A stretch of 64,000 bases of DNA from Gynuella sunshinyii YC6258 (GTDB lineage Bacteria; Pseudomonadota; Gammaproteobacteria; Pseudomonadales; Natronospirillaceae): the NCBI RefSeq assembly GCF_000940805.1, contig NZ_CP007142.1, positions 1 through 64,000 of the forward strand, given 5' to 3'. Position numbers and translations under genes: made by a program. This document shows, piece by piece, positions 27,988-36,108 of this stretch; position 1 is the stretch's first letter, and the number at the start of each line of letters is the position of its first letter. The notes under the pieces are model-generated. The model did no database searches. It was given only the letters and a program-made list of their open reading frames with translations, and was not told where the DNA came from.

Positions 27988-28470
27988 ATGACAACGACTG
28001 CACCCATGATCGACATAAACGCTGCTCATCCCGATCAGGCTGAATTCCTCAGTGACATCGCCATCGAAGCTAAAGGGCATTGGGGTTACTCCAGAGAAAA
28101 ACTGGACAGCTGGCGCAACACACTGAAAGTGGAACCGCAATACATCCGCCACCATATCGTCAAAACCATTTCACTGAATGAAAAAGTGATTGGCTTTTTC
28201 GCGATTAAACATGATGAAGAAGCCGTGTTGGACCACCTCTGGCTGCTACCGGAAGCCATTGGCAAAGGCATCGGCAAAATAGCGTTTCATGAAGCGCTGA
28301 AGATATTCCGTAAGCTGGAGATTGCAGCGTTTACCATCATTTCAGATCCCGATGCCAAAGGCTTTTACCTGCATGTGGGCGCGCGACAAATCGGCGAAGT
28401 GGAAAGCATTGCCCAACAATGCATGCTGCCGAAATTGATATTTGAGCTGAATGAAACCCAAAAGGCGTAA
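27988..28470 (+). CDS. GNAT family N-acetyltransferase
   Basis: 160 residues from MTTTAPMID; the frame is open upstream but overlaps the preceding gene. The acetyl-CoA motif is in LDHLWLLPEAIGKGIGKIAFHEAL (Q/RxxGxG/A type: AIGKGIGK), followed by FYLHVGARQIGE. It would acetylate a small molecule or protein; the substrate is unknown. Confidence 0.82.
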   Translation: MTTTAPMIDINAAHPDQAEFLSDIAIEAKGHWGYSREKLDSWRNTLKVEPQYIRHHIVKTISLNEKVIGFFAIKHDEEAVLDHLWLLPEAIGKGIGKIAFHEALKIFRKLEIAAFTIISDPDAKGFYLHVGARQIGEVESIAQQCMLPKLIFELNETQKA

Positions 28471-28626
28471 AGCCAAAAAAACAACGTTACAGGGCAACCC
28501 AGGTGATTTCAAAATTAACAACAAAGACTAGCCATAGCATTCTGTGGATTTGAATATCCAAGGAACCTCTGAAAAATGGAATGAAGAAAGTGGGTCCTTT
28601 TTTTCTTTTCTTTTTTATTTGATGGT

Positions 28627-28896
28627 TTAATGCACATAGCTGAATTTATCGCCAGCCAGCCAATTTGGTGAGCAAAATCGATCATTCGCCAAATGCGTCA
28701 AAAATGCAGCTGCGTCATCAATTCTTAACTGTTCAGGTGATTGATATTTATGAAACCGGATAAATCGCTTGACCCACAAACAGTATGTTTTCTCTATTGC
28801 ATAGACCAGCCCCCTGTTACGGACAAATAAACGAAACTGATCCCGGAAATTTCTTGAGTCTGGCTGAATTGGCTTAAGAACCTCTATGTTTTTCAT
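28627..28896 (-). pseudogene. intI: Truncated integron integrase (N-terminal domain only)
   Basis: 89 residues with the SAM-like N-terminal domain of tyrosine recombinases of the IntI type: FRLFVRNRGLVYAIEKTYCLWVKRFIRFHKYQSPEQL then AAFLTHLANDRFCSPN. After SPN the family continues with NALVFLY and a catalytic domain; here sequence turns unrelated and stops. IntI proteins are about 320 residues, so all catalytic residues are gone. A LexA box lies 35 nt upstream, as in SOS-controlled integron integrases, and attC sites follow on the other strand, which supports the identification over a generic phage integrase. Confidence 0.72.
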
Positions 28897-29316
28897 TATT
28901 TGGAATCATATCCCTTCATGATTATTTTTACTGTATATACAAACAGCCGCATAGCAAATTGAAAGCATAATTTAAATATTTTTATAACTCTGTGAAATCG
29001 TGACGCAGTATTGTGGGTATGGCGATAGATGTTGTCTTTCGGGAAAGCAGATTTGGAAATGCTTTTTTGATTGCCAGCGAGGTCTGTAGAAAATTCTTTT
29101 AATTCAATGGGTTATGGTGCCGTAGTATTTCGAATATCACGACAGGTGTCGTTTTTTCCAGGCGTTTATTGATTGCAGAAAGGCTTGAAACTATGATGGT
29201 TATTGGGTTAAACAGGTAAATAGATCTGTTTGATCGAAACTGTATATACGACATCGGGAAAAGCGACAGATGTCGTAGAAGAAATTGTTAGCCGTAATTA
29301 GGAAGGTTTATCCCAA
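28897..29316. other. Probable attI region between intI remnant and first cassette
   Basis: 420 AT-rich nt without a gene. It contains the LexA box (28931-28946), acgaca-gg-tgtcgt followed by T6 (29139-29157, terminator-like), acgacatc/gatgtcgt (29248-29276), and ends with GTTAGCC at 29287-29293, close to the GTTRRRY core where cassettes insert. The position between integrase and cassettes fits attI, but no attI consensus can be proven. Confidence 0.5.
28931..28946 (-). promoter_or_regulatory. LexA box upstream of intI remnant
   Basis: CTGTATATACAAACAG matches CTGT-N8-ACAG exactly. It lies 35 nt upstream of the integrase start, where it would cover the promoter. SOS control of intI through such a site is established for Vibrio and class 1 integrons. 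Confidence 0.72.
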
Positions 29317-29829
29317 GTGAAAGTCAATGCAGATCAATTAGTTAGGGCAATATACATCATTTCAGCAATTATTGGGCTGTCGGTGGGTTGGAAGTTGAGC
29401 TTTTTCCAATCATTTCAGCCTTTTAAGTTGGTTAACTTAATTGGTCTTATTTATGACATTGTGGCGGTTATTTTGCTCTCTTATGTGGTTTTAGTAAGAG
29501 ATAATATTCAACACCATATTGCACATAAGCTTTCAATGCTCGTTATTATTTTTTCGGTTGTATTTCCAGCATCGCTTGTTGGTGGCTCTATGTTGGCGTC
29601 ATTCTTTGGGGCTGAGTTTCAAGAAGGTATTAGGTTCGCTATTTATATATTTGTAGCTGTTTCAATTATCCCCGTTACTTGGCTTTTTCGTAGTTCTGCA
29701 TTTGAGCCGGTGGGCAATGTTTCATTTACGCCAGAAAAGCGGGTAAAAATATTGGGCGCTATGCTATTAATAATGGGGTTTATTTTTCAGCTTGTCGCAG
29801 CGTTTATCGATTTAATTAGTGATGCATAA
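29317..29829 (+). CDS. Four-helix membrane protein in integron region
   Basis: 170 residues, GTG start with aggaagg upstream, 24 nt after a GTTAGCC core. Hydrophobic segments at about 10-28, 40-62, 72-95, 103-122 and 145-168. No family recognised. Base composition is clearly more AT-rich than the housekeeping genes, like the rest of the cassette region, which supports horizontal origin. Confidence 0.65.
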   Translation: MKVNADQLVRAIYIISAIIGLSVGWKLSFFQSFQPFKLVNLIGLIYDIVAVILLSYVVLVRDNIQHHIAHKLSMLVIIFSVVFPASLVGGSMLASFFGAEFQEGIRFAIYIFVAVSIIPVTWLFRSSAFEPVGNVSFTPEKRVKILGAMLLIMGFIFQLVAAFIDLISDA

Positions 29830-29884
29830 AAAGTCAATCAACTACGCGCCTTCAAATAAAAAGGACATCCATAAACTTGCTCTT

Positions 29885-30337
29885 ATGATGAAAGCTTTGT
29901 ATAGAAATATAATTATATTGGTTTTGGTCAATCTTCTATATGGTTGTGTCACTGCTATATTTATTCCTCCGTATAGGGTTGAAATGGACTGTTATTTCAA
30001 TACCGATATTAGTGCGATGGACCAGGAAAAGATATTTCAAGAGATTAAATTATTTTTGGCACCTTATGGTGCCGATAAAGATGAGGCAACAGAGCACGTT
30101 GATTTATACCAGGAACGAATGACTGACATATATGCAAAGCTTTCTGGCAGTGAAGCTCAGCTATATGTCTATATTAATATTACTGGTCAGAGTTTACAGA
30201 TATTAATTCATGATGGTAGCAACACAGAGGCTACCCCATACTTCCAAACACTTTCTGATGATTTAGAGAAATTTATATTGGATAACTATCCTGTTAAAAG
30301 CTATAAAAAGAGACAAGTAGTGGATATATTTGGGTGA
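29885..30337 (+). CDS. Putative lipoprotein in integron region
   Basis: 150 residues from ATG 29885 (MMKALYRNIIILVLVNLLYGC), a signal with lipobox-like LYGC. Starting at ATG 29822 instead would overlap the previous stop and add 21 residues, making an overly long signal, so the internal start is preferred although its ribosome site is poor. The mature part is acidic, with a YINITGQSLQILI strand-rich segment. No family recognised. AT-rich. Confidence 0.58.
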   Translation: MMKALYRNIIILVLVNLLYGCVTAIFIPPYRVEMDCYFNTDISAMDQEKIFQEIKLFLAPYGADKDEATEHVDLYQERMTDIYAKLSGSEAQLYVYINITGQSLQILIHDGSNTEATPYFQTLSDDLEKFILDNYPVKSYKKRQVVDIFG

Positions 30338-30356
30338 AATTAGGGTGAATATAACG

Positions 30357-30825
30357 GGACACCCATCTTAACTATTGATATTCACGCCAACAACCGGCAT
30401 TATCTGATACTGTATATTTATCAGTATGAAGATGTATGATCATGACCCGATCAAGGAAGTCGCAAATCTCACTTGAAGCCACGCCTTATTATCACTGTGT
30501 TTCCCGTTGTGTCCGTCGGGCGTTTCTTTGCGGAGTTGAGGCCCTCACCCAGAATAGCTACGAACATCGCCGCCTGTGGGTTGAGGAGAGACTGTTGTGG
30601 CTGGGTGAGATATTCGCCATCGATATCTACGCTTATGCCGGATTTATTGCAGAATCACTTCCTCCCATTCTGACCCGCCTGACTATTTCCGGTAAACAGT
30701 GGCAACAATTAACACAGCAATTTGAAAAACAGTTCAGGTGTTTTGCCGGGCAGAGGTCGTCGTTTGAGAAAGTCAGAGATTATTTTCAGTTAAGCCGAAC
30801 TCCATCAAATTTGTTGGCGACCTGA
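30357..30825 (+). mobile_element. REP-associated tyrosine transposase (RAYT), internally deleted
   Basis: The coding part (30442-30825) begins TRSRKSQISLEATPYYHCVSRCVRRAF as in TnpA_REP/Y1 transposases, runs to FAIDIYAYA, then jumps to the C-terminal LTISGKQWQQLTQQFEKQF...FAG segment. The expected MSNHYH (HUH) motif and catalytic Tyr region are lost, so it is inactive. Its 5' leader, from ggacacccatctt to the start codon, is repeated at 33177-33285. The leader holds TACTG-N9-CAGTA (30408-30426). Confidence 0.75.
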
Positions 30826-31264
30826 TTTCATATCACGCCATCAAGCATCCTACTTAAAAGCCTGGCTCCTCAAGTAACCTGCTACGCTTCCAGGTCAGCC
30901 AGAACTATATTTTTGGTTGCTTTGGAACAAGATGTATACAGTTTGGTTCTTTAGTCACCCTGATTTATTCGGTTTTACTCAGCAAGATAGAAGCGAACCA
31001 TCCTTGCCTTGTTTTTTAATTTTAAAATGGATGTCCTGTTATGTTTTTATGTTTGCTGTTTTTTTGTATAAAATAACACCTGTTTTGTGTAATGAACGCT
31101 ACAAATAATCATACATTTAAGACTCAGTATCCAGATATTCGGCAAGTGAAATTGACAGAAATGAGCTGTGTGCCTATGTTGATAGAGTTTGATGGGGCTG
31201 AGTGAGTTTGGTGGCTCAGGAAAAAGTGTCTTCTGGATATTTTGTCAGATGACGTGGAATAACT
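30826..31264. other. Gene-free AT-rich stretch before a cassette boundary
   Basis: 439 nt without a credible gene. atccaga (31127) pairs with tctggat (31231) and the stretch ends at GTTAGC (31265-31270), the start of the next cassette. It may be the worn attC of an earlier cassette, but R'' and L boxes are not clear. Confidence 0.4.
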
Positions 31265-31284
31265 GTTAGCAAAAAGGACAAAGT

Positions 31285-31908
31285 ATGCCCGCGATATCCA
31301 ACCAGCTAATGATTGAGCGTTGCCCCCAATGCGGCATAGCTGCGCCAAATCTGTATCGAACCTGGCTGGATAATCAGCAAGACAGATTTAGCGATATTTT
31401 GATTCAGTGGGCAGCTTATAAGTGCCAAAGCTGTAGCCAATATTGCTTGGTTTACGGAGTCGGGCCCACGAGTATGGCATCGCAGGACGGTATTCTAGTC
31501 GAAAAAATCTACCCGGAACCTGAGCTCTCCATTCCGGAGGAATTGCCGGATCGAGCGAGGGAATATCTCAGACAAGCCAAAGAGTCCATTGGCCAACCAG
31601 CCGGCGCGGTTATTCTGGCGGCATCGGCCGTTGATTCTATGCTGAAGGCTAAAGGTTACAAAGAAGGCTCGCTGTACAGTCGTATAGATAAAGCTGCGTC
31701 AGATCATTTAATTACGGATGGTATGGCCAAGTGGGCACACCATGTCAGGCTCGAAAGCAACTCTCAAAGACATGCAGACGATAGTGACCCTCTCCCAACC
31801 GTAGAAGATGCCAGAAGGGTCATAAAGTTCACTGATGCCTTGGTGCAGTTTCTTTTTGTTTTACCTGCGCTTATAGACCAGGGCATTGAGCAGACTTCGG
31901 CAAATTGA
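31285..31908 (+). CDS. DUF4145 domain protein, integron cassette gene
   Basis: 207 residues. The N-terminus has a zinc-ribbon-like set CPQCG...CQSCSQYC; the C-terminal domain (about 85-200) has AREYLRQAKESIGQPAGAVILAASAVDSMLKAKGYKEGSL and AHHVRLESNSQRHAD, typical of DUF4145, often found near restriction or defence genes. It begins 15 nt inside a cassette (GTTAGC at 31265) and ends 9 nt before attC-1, the standard one-gene cassette layout. Confidence 0.8.
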   Translation: MPAISNQLMIERCPQCGIAAPNLYRTWLDNQQDRFSDILIQWAAYKCQSCSQYCLVYGVGPTSMASQDGILVEKIYPEPELSIPEELPDRAREYLRQAKESIGQPAGAVILAASAVDSMLKAKGYKEGSLYSRIDKAASDHLITDGMAKWAHHVRLESNSQRHADDSDPLPTVEDARRVIKFTDALVQFLFVLPALIDQGIEQTSAN

Positions 31909-31917
31909 TCAGGCATT

Positions 31918-32021
31918 GCTAACAAATAGTTCCAGTACGTTCCGGGCCTTAGCGGCCCTCCACCGAACGCCCTTTTCTCCGCTTCGCTGCAAAAAGGTCG
32001 CCGCTGAACAAAAGCGTTAGC
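31918..32021 (+). repeat. attC site 1
   Basis: 104 nt bounded by GCTAAC (31918) and GTTAGC (32016-32021), exact complements. Inside the ends, GTTCCAG on the left faces GTTCAG (complement strand of the right), leaving one unpaired base, the extrahelical base that marks attC polarity. This makes an integron recombination site very likely. Confidence 0.8.
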
Positions 32022-32035
32022 TTCTTGGAAAAACT

Positions 32036-32547
32036 ATGAGCCAGAATAATAAATTCGAACATTTAGCCGCAGCTTTTGGTGGTCTATTGCTAGGCTATGG
32101 GTTGCATAATTACCAAGTTGAGAAATCAAAGAAAAGCCGAGCGGAGAGGGATAACCCTGACGAAGTGGAAGAAGCATCTTTTGATGTGGCGGAGATTTTG
32201 GATGCGTGGGAACCTTACGACGATTGTGAAACGGAAGATGATTTTACTCAAGATTTGGCTGAATATTTAGAGGAAAATTGTGACTGGGAAATTGAAGTAT
32301 TTCCAAATAGTCCAGAAGGAAAGCCGGACATACTAATTGGTGATTTAGTTGCCCTTGAACTAAAAGTTGGCTTAAGCAAATCTCAGAGAGATCGACTGGT
32401 GGGACAGTGTGCAGGTTATTCAAGGCTATGGGTTACGTGGCTGTAATTGTTGGTGCATCTGAGAGCGAGCTTGGTCGGTTAGAAGACTTACTTAAAGACA
32501 AAGGCCTCGAAAATATTGCTGTCTGGGGGTTTCAATGGTTAAGCTAA
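32036..32547 (+). pseudogene. Membrane-anchored PD-(D/E)xK nuclease-like protein, frameshifted cassette gene
   Basis: Frame 1 runs 32036-32446: an N-terminal hydrophobic segment (AAAFGGLLLGYGL), an acidic linker, then PDILIGDLVALELKV, the D...ExK core of restriction-type nucleases, and SQRDRLVGQCAGYSR. It ends at WVTWL, but the expected tail (VAVIVGASES...LEDLLKDKGLENIAVWGF) continues in another frame to a TAA at 32547. One lost G near 32441 (tgggct expected, tggct seen) explains it. The restored stop falls in the attC-2 end, as is common in cassettes. Confidence 0.7.
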
Positions 32548-32646
32548 CAAGCGGCTCATGTGCGACCTCCGTTCCGTCGGCCTTTTTTGTGGTGAATACC
32601 ACAAAAAATTCCAACTGCACTCCGGCGCCATAGCCGGGTGTTATGC
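32543..32646 (+). repeat. attC site 2
   Basis: GCTAAC at 32543 and GTTATGC at 32640-32646 bound 104 nt. GGCTCATG on the left faces GGCTATG on the complement of the right end, again with a single extra base. Central part contains tttttgtggt/accacaaaaa, a strong cruciform. Confidence 0.78.
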
Positions 32647-32671
32647 AAATCAATGAATGGAGCCATGTAAA

Positions 32672-33074
32672 TTGGAAAAGTTATTTCGGTTCTTAATGTC
32701 TAAAGAAGCCGTTGAGTCGACATTCAAACTATTGGCGCAACGATTGTCATAGGCTTGGCGAAATTCTCAATAGAAAAAAAGAGTGGGTGCCGGCAATTCT
32801 GTTTATATTGACATTCTTGTTTTTAGTTACCCAGTCATTTTTCTACGGCCTGCAAACAATAATTTTTCCAGCGGCGAATTCTATTTGGCCAAAGGTAAGT
32901 TACATGGAGACTATCTCATATCTCCAAGGTAAAGAAGATAAAGACAGATATCGCATCCTAAAGAGAATTGTTCTATCAAAACCAGGGGCGTTTCTGTTCA
33001 TTGCTTATATTGCCTTGTTTTATGTACTTAATGGTATATTGGGTGTGCTCATTGAGAAGTCCGGCATTGCATAA
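32672..33074 (+). pseudogene. Small two-helix membrane protein, probably frameshifted cassette gene
   Basis: TTG 32672 opens MEKLFRFLMSKEAVESTFKLLAQRL, which stops near 32750; a second frame then carries LGEILNRKKEWVPAILFILTFLFLVTQSFFYGLQ and a second helix FLFIAYIALFYVLNGIL to 33074. No good start exists for the second frame alone (TTG 32712 lacks a ribosome site). A one-base shift near 32740-32755 would join them. Function unknown. The stop lies in the attC-3 end. Confidence 0.5.
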
Positions 33075-33158
33075 CAAACAAATCAAAAATCGCTCCACTT
33101 CGTTCCGCTGGACCTCCTTACGCGTTGCTCTAGTCGGCCCTTTATGTGGGTGTTATGT
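33069..33158 (+). repeat. attC site 3
   Basis: GCATAAC (33069-33075) and GTTATGT (33152-33158) bound 90 nt; inner boxes AAATCAAA and the complement ACATAAA pair imperfectly with an extra base. Weaker than sites 1 and 2 but in the expected place after a cassette gene. Confidence 0.68.
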
Positions 33159-33176
33159 GTCGTGAGGAATAACACA

Positions 33177-33285
33177 GGACACCCATCTTAACTATTGATA
33201 TTCACGCCAAAACCGGCATTATTCGATACTGTATATTTATCAGCATAGGAATGTATGATCATGAGCCGATCAAGGAATTCACATC
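33177..33285 (+). mobile_element. RAYT 5' fragment (second copy)
   Basis: From ggacacccatctt to the beginning of the gene (MSRSRNS at 33261) this matches 30357-30465 with few changes, then homology ends. The TACTG-N9-CAG leader motif is retained at 33237-33255. With the first copy it flanks the three cassettes in direct orientation. Confidence 0.7.
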
Positions 33286-33389
33286 TTATTCACTATGTAA
33301 TTCAAAAAAAATTGAGATAGTATTTTCAATCAAGACCGCATATTTGGCCTGCCAAGAACTCTTCATTTTAATCATCAGAAGGAAATACA

Positions 33390-33881
33390 ATGAGATTAGC
33401 AGTAACTCTCCTGATCAGCTCACTGATTATGCTTGTATCCGGGTGTGTCTCGCGCATTACCGCACCAGATTCAGGTCCAACCGCCAAACTGAACGTTGAA
33501 GTGGTTAATTTTGCACCGGGTAGTTTGGTGAATGTAGAAAATGTCTATCTTACTTTAAATAATGCAGATGAAAGCTGGGGAGGTCAGCAAATTCTTAAAC
33601 GGAAAAATCCTGCATTTGAAACCGATATTCCGGCAAACGAACAAATCTCATATGTCATTAATCTCATGCAGGGTGGAGGTGGTTTTTCCAGTTCCTGTGG
33701 TATTCGCTTTGATTTGACAACACAGGAGAATGAAAGCATTACTACGAAGTATGAACTTATTCGCGCCGATGGTTCAGCTGTCATAGGTTGTAAAGCAGAC
33801 CTGTATTCCAACGGCAAACTGCTGGGGGCGTATCAAGGCAGCTCTAAAATCACCCAATATGTCGTCGAAACAACTTACTGA
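33390..33881 (+). CDS. Putative lipoprotein
   Basis: 163 residues. Signal peptide with lipobox LVSGC (Cys near residue 19), aagga upstream. Mature part is beta-rich (NVENVYLTLNNADESWGG, QISYVINLMQGGGGFSSSCGIRFDL) with two further cysteines, probably an immunoglobulin-like or jelly-roll domain. No family recognised. It lies just outside the RAYT fragment. Confidence 0.65.
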   Translation: MRLAVTLLISSLIMLVSGCVSRITAPDSGPTAKLNVEVVNFAPGSLVNVENVYLTLNNADESWGGQQILKRKNPAFETDIPANEQISYVINLMQGGGGFSSSCGIRFDLTTQENESITTKYELIRADGSAVIGCKADLYSNGKLLGAYQGSSKITQYVVETTY

Positions 33882-33892
33882 TATCTTTCATG

Positions 33893-33927
33893 ATCATCCC
33901 GATAACAGACCCGTTAATCGGGATGAT
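33893..33927 (+). terminator. Hairpin after the lipoprotein gene
   Basis: atcatcccgat (33893-33903) pairs with atcgggatgat (33917-33927), an 11-bp stem with a 13-nt loop, 12 nt past the stop. No T run follows, so the rho-independent assignment is tentative. The rest of the 312-nt gap to the GH43 gene holds AAN-triplet motifs. Confidence 0.55.
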
Positions 33928-34114
33928 GTCATCTCTCGACAAACCATACCGTCTTTGATCCTGCCTGTCGCCGTTTCCCTGTATCTATAGCAACTCATCA
34001 TTCCCAACCCCACCTCCCGCAGAAGCCAACGAATTCGCTATTTACCCGGACTATTTTGCTGAATGTGTTTGTCGCGCTACTCTAAAATGGATAAGTCGCT
34101 ATCGTGGTTGTCAG

Positions 34115-34180
34115 AACAATAACAATAAGATGCACATATGGCCGACGAACATTTTAATACTGCTCTACAAAAATAATAAT
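34115..34180 (+). promoter_or_regulatory. AAN-triplet (Hfq/Crc-type) motifs in the GH43 leader
   Basis: AACAATAACAATAAG (34115-34129) and AAAAATAATAAT (34169-34180) are runs of AAN triplets; the second touches the caggag ribosome site of the GH43 gene. AAnAAnAA near a start codon is the catabolite repression site bound by Hfq with Crc in Pseudomonas. Confidence 0.45.
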
Positions 34181-34193
34181 CAGGAGTTTATAA

Positions 34194-35981
34194 ATGCGAC
34201 ATTCAAACCCCAAGAATACGAATAAACAGGTTGCCGCACTCGCCGCTGTATTCGCGTTGCTCGCAGGCGCTGCTCATGCCAAAAGCATTCAGTCTTATAG
34301 TGACGGTGGCTATATTGTCCATGCGGGTGAGTCCCCGGCCATACTGGTGACCGATGGCTTTCAACAATCGAATGGACAATGGAAAAAAGTGGCAGGGCTT
34401 GCCAGCAGCGATTGTGTGTCATTCGAGTCGGTTTATTCAGCCGGCTATTATCTACGTCATTACAACTTTGAAGTGATATTAACGAAGAATGACAACTCTC
34501 AGGTTTTCAGGGAGGACGCCACTTTTTGTGAGCGCCCTGGTCTGGGAGAGGTTAACCATACATCGTTTGAAGCCTATAACTATCCCGGGTATTACATTAA
34601 ACATTCGGGAACCCGCCTCGGATTGATCGAACTGGATGCTGCCAGCAGCGAGCAGGCAAAACGTGACGCTACCTTTTCGTTGATTGACGATGTTGTCGAT
34701 GGTCAGATTTACTATATCCAAAACCGTAACAGCGGCAAATGTCTGCGTACTTTGGACAGTTCAACTGCCGATGCTGCGAGCATCGTTCAATACAGCTGTG
34801 GCCATAGCGATGCTGAACAATGGCAATTTAAATCAATTGGGAATCATGAATACAACATCATCCAGGTTGGTAGTGGCAAATTTGCCGATATCGACGGTGC
34901 ATCAACCAGTGCCGGTGGTAACAATATTATCTGGCCGGGAAATGGCCGTGATAATCAGAAATGGGAAGTCGTCGATCAGGGCGACGGATTTTTTCATATC
35001 GTCAATGTTCACAGCGGTCTGCTGTTGGATATCAGCTCGGGCTCAAGCGCTGATAATGCGAACAATATTCAATGGCCCGACAACCAGGGTACCAATCAGG
35101 ACTGGCGTTTTATTCATGCCAGTATTGATAACTTTTCCTCTAACCCCATTCTCTCGGAAGTGGGTGTGGATCTGGCAGATCCGGATGTCATCTACGCGAA
35201 TAACCGGTTCTATTTGTACCCCACTACGGTACCATCACGCGATTGGTTATCGACCAATATGCACGTCTACTCGTCCTCTGATTTCGTGAATTGGCAGGAT
35301 GATGGTGAAATTGTGTCGAATCAAAACTTTACCTGGGAAGATATCAAATTCTGGGCACCGGCCATTGAGGCACGTAATGGCAAATTCTATTTCTATTTTT
35401 CCCTCAACCATAATATAGCGGTAGCCGTGGCGGACAGCCCGACCGGTCCTTTCACTGATCCACTCGGTGCTCCCTTGGTCTCCGGCCATATTGATCCGGA
35501 TGTGTTTGTCGATGATGATGGCCAGGGTTATCTCTATTATGGCCAGGGTTATCCGCGGGTTAAGCGATTGAATGAGGATATGATTTCAACTACGGGTCCG
35601 GAAATTGCCCTTGAGGCACCGAATATGCGCGAGGGGATTTATATGTTCAAGCGCAACGGGGTATATTATTTGTCCTGGTCTGTAGATGATGCTCGATCAG
35701 ATAATTACCATGTTGAGTATTCCATGGGCCAAAGTCCCCTTGGTCCTTTTGAATATCAGGGTGTGCTGTTGGAAAAAGCAGGCGAGTTGGTTGGTACCGG
35801 CCACCACTCAATTATTCAAATGCCTGACAGCGACGATTGGTACATTGTTTATCATCGTCACTTCGTACCCGATGGTGGCGGCCAATACCGAGAGATTGCG
35901 ACACAAAGGCTGACGTTTAACAGCGATGGCACCATCCAACAGGTGGTCCCGCAACATACCTTCAAAAAACCGGTTCAATAA
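34194..35981 (+). CDS. Secreted GH43 glycosidase with AbfB (CBM42) and ricin-type lectin domains
   Basis: 595 residues. Signal peptide to about 29 (GAAHA). Residues ~32-165 resemble AbfB/CBM42 arabinose-binding domains (SFESVYSAGYYLRHYNFEV, SFEAYNYPGYYIKHSG). Residues ~170-310 form a ricin B-type beta-trefoil with repeated QxW (AEQWQF, NQKWEV, NQDWRF). Residues ~318-590 are the five-blade GH43 domain: base Asp in DLADPDVI (~326), second Asp in HIDPDVFVDD (~433), acid Glu in MREGIYMF (~480). Likely an arabinofuranosidase or xylosidase on arabinoxylan. A terminator follows. Confidence 0.9.
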   Translation: MRHSNPKNTNKQVAALAAVFALLAGAAHAKSIQSYSDGGYIVHAGESPAILVTDGFQQSNGQWKKVAGLASSDCVSFESVYSAGYYLRHYNFEVILTKNDNSQVFREDATFCERPGLGEVNHTSFEAYNYPGYYIKHSGTRLGLIELDAASSEQAKRDATFSLIDDVVDGQIYYIQNRNSGKCLRTLDSSTADAASIVQYSCGHSDAEQWQFKSIGNHEYNIIQVGSGKFADIDGASTSAGGNNIIWPGNGRDNQKWEVVDQGDGFFHIVNVHSGLLLDISSGSSADNANNIQWPDNQGTNQDWRFIHASIDNFSSNPILSEVGVDLADPDVIYANNRFYLYPTTVPSRDWLSTNMHVYSSSDFVNWQDDGEIVSNQNFTWEDIKFWAPAIEARNGKFYFYFSLNHNIAVAVADSPTGPFTDPLGAPLVSGHIDPDVFVDDDGQGYLYYGQGYPRVKRLNEDMISTTGPEIALEAPNMREGIYMFKRNGVYYLSWSVDDARSDNYHVEYSMGQSPLGPFEYQGVLLEKAGELVGTGHHSIIQMPDSDDWYIVYHRHFVPDGGGQYREIATQRLTFNSDGTIQQVVPQHTFKKPVQ

Positions 35982-35990
35982 CCGTAGCGA

Positions 35991-36021
35991 CCGAAGCGGA
36001 TGAATATTCCGCTTCGGTTTT
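35991..36021 (+). terminator. Rho-independent terminator of the GH43 gene
   Basis: ccgaagcgga (35991-36000) pairs with tccgcttcgg (36008-36017) and is followed by TTTT, 10 nt after the stop. Confidence 0.8.
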
Positions 36022-36108
36022 AATAGTCAGTATCCCTGACATCTGAAACACAGGTAGCTCCATATCAGAACACGCTTTGTCGATGCGTCATGAGTCTTCT
36101 GAGTCCTG

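Noticed and set aside
29819-29884. Longer start for the integron-region lipoprotein (GTG 29819 or ATG 29822)
   Set aside because: It would put 21 extra residues before the lipoprotein signal; possible through coupling but less likely.
32712-33074. Taking TTG 32712 as a real start of a complete 120-residue cassette gene
   Set aside because: No ribosome site, and a better start with MEKLFRFLMSKEAVEST lies upstream in another frame, so a frameshift is more likely.
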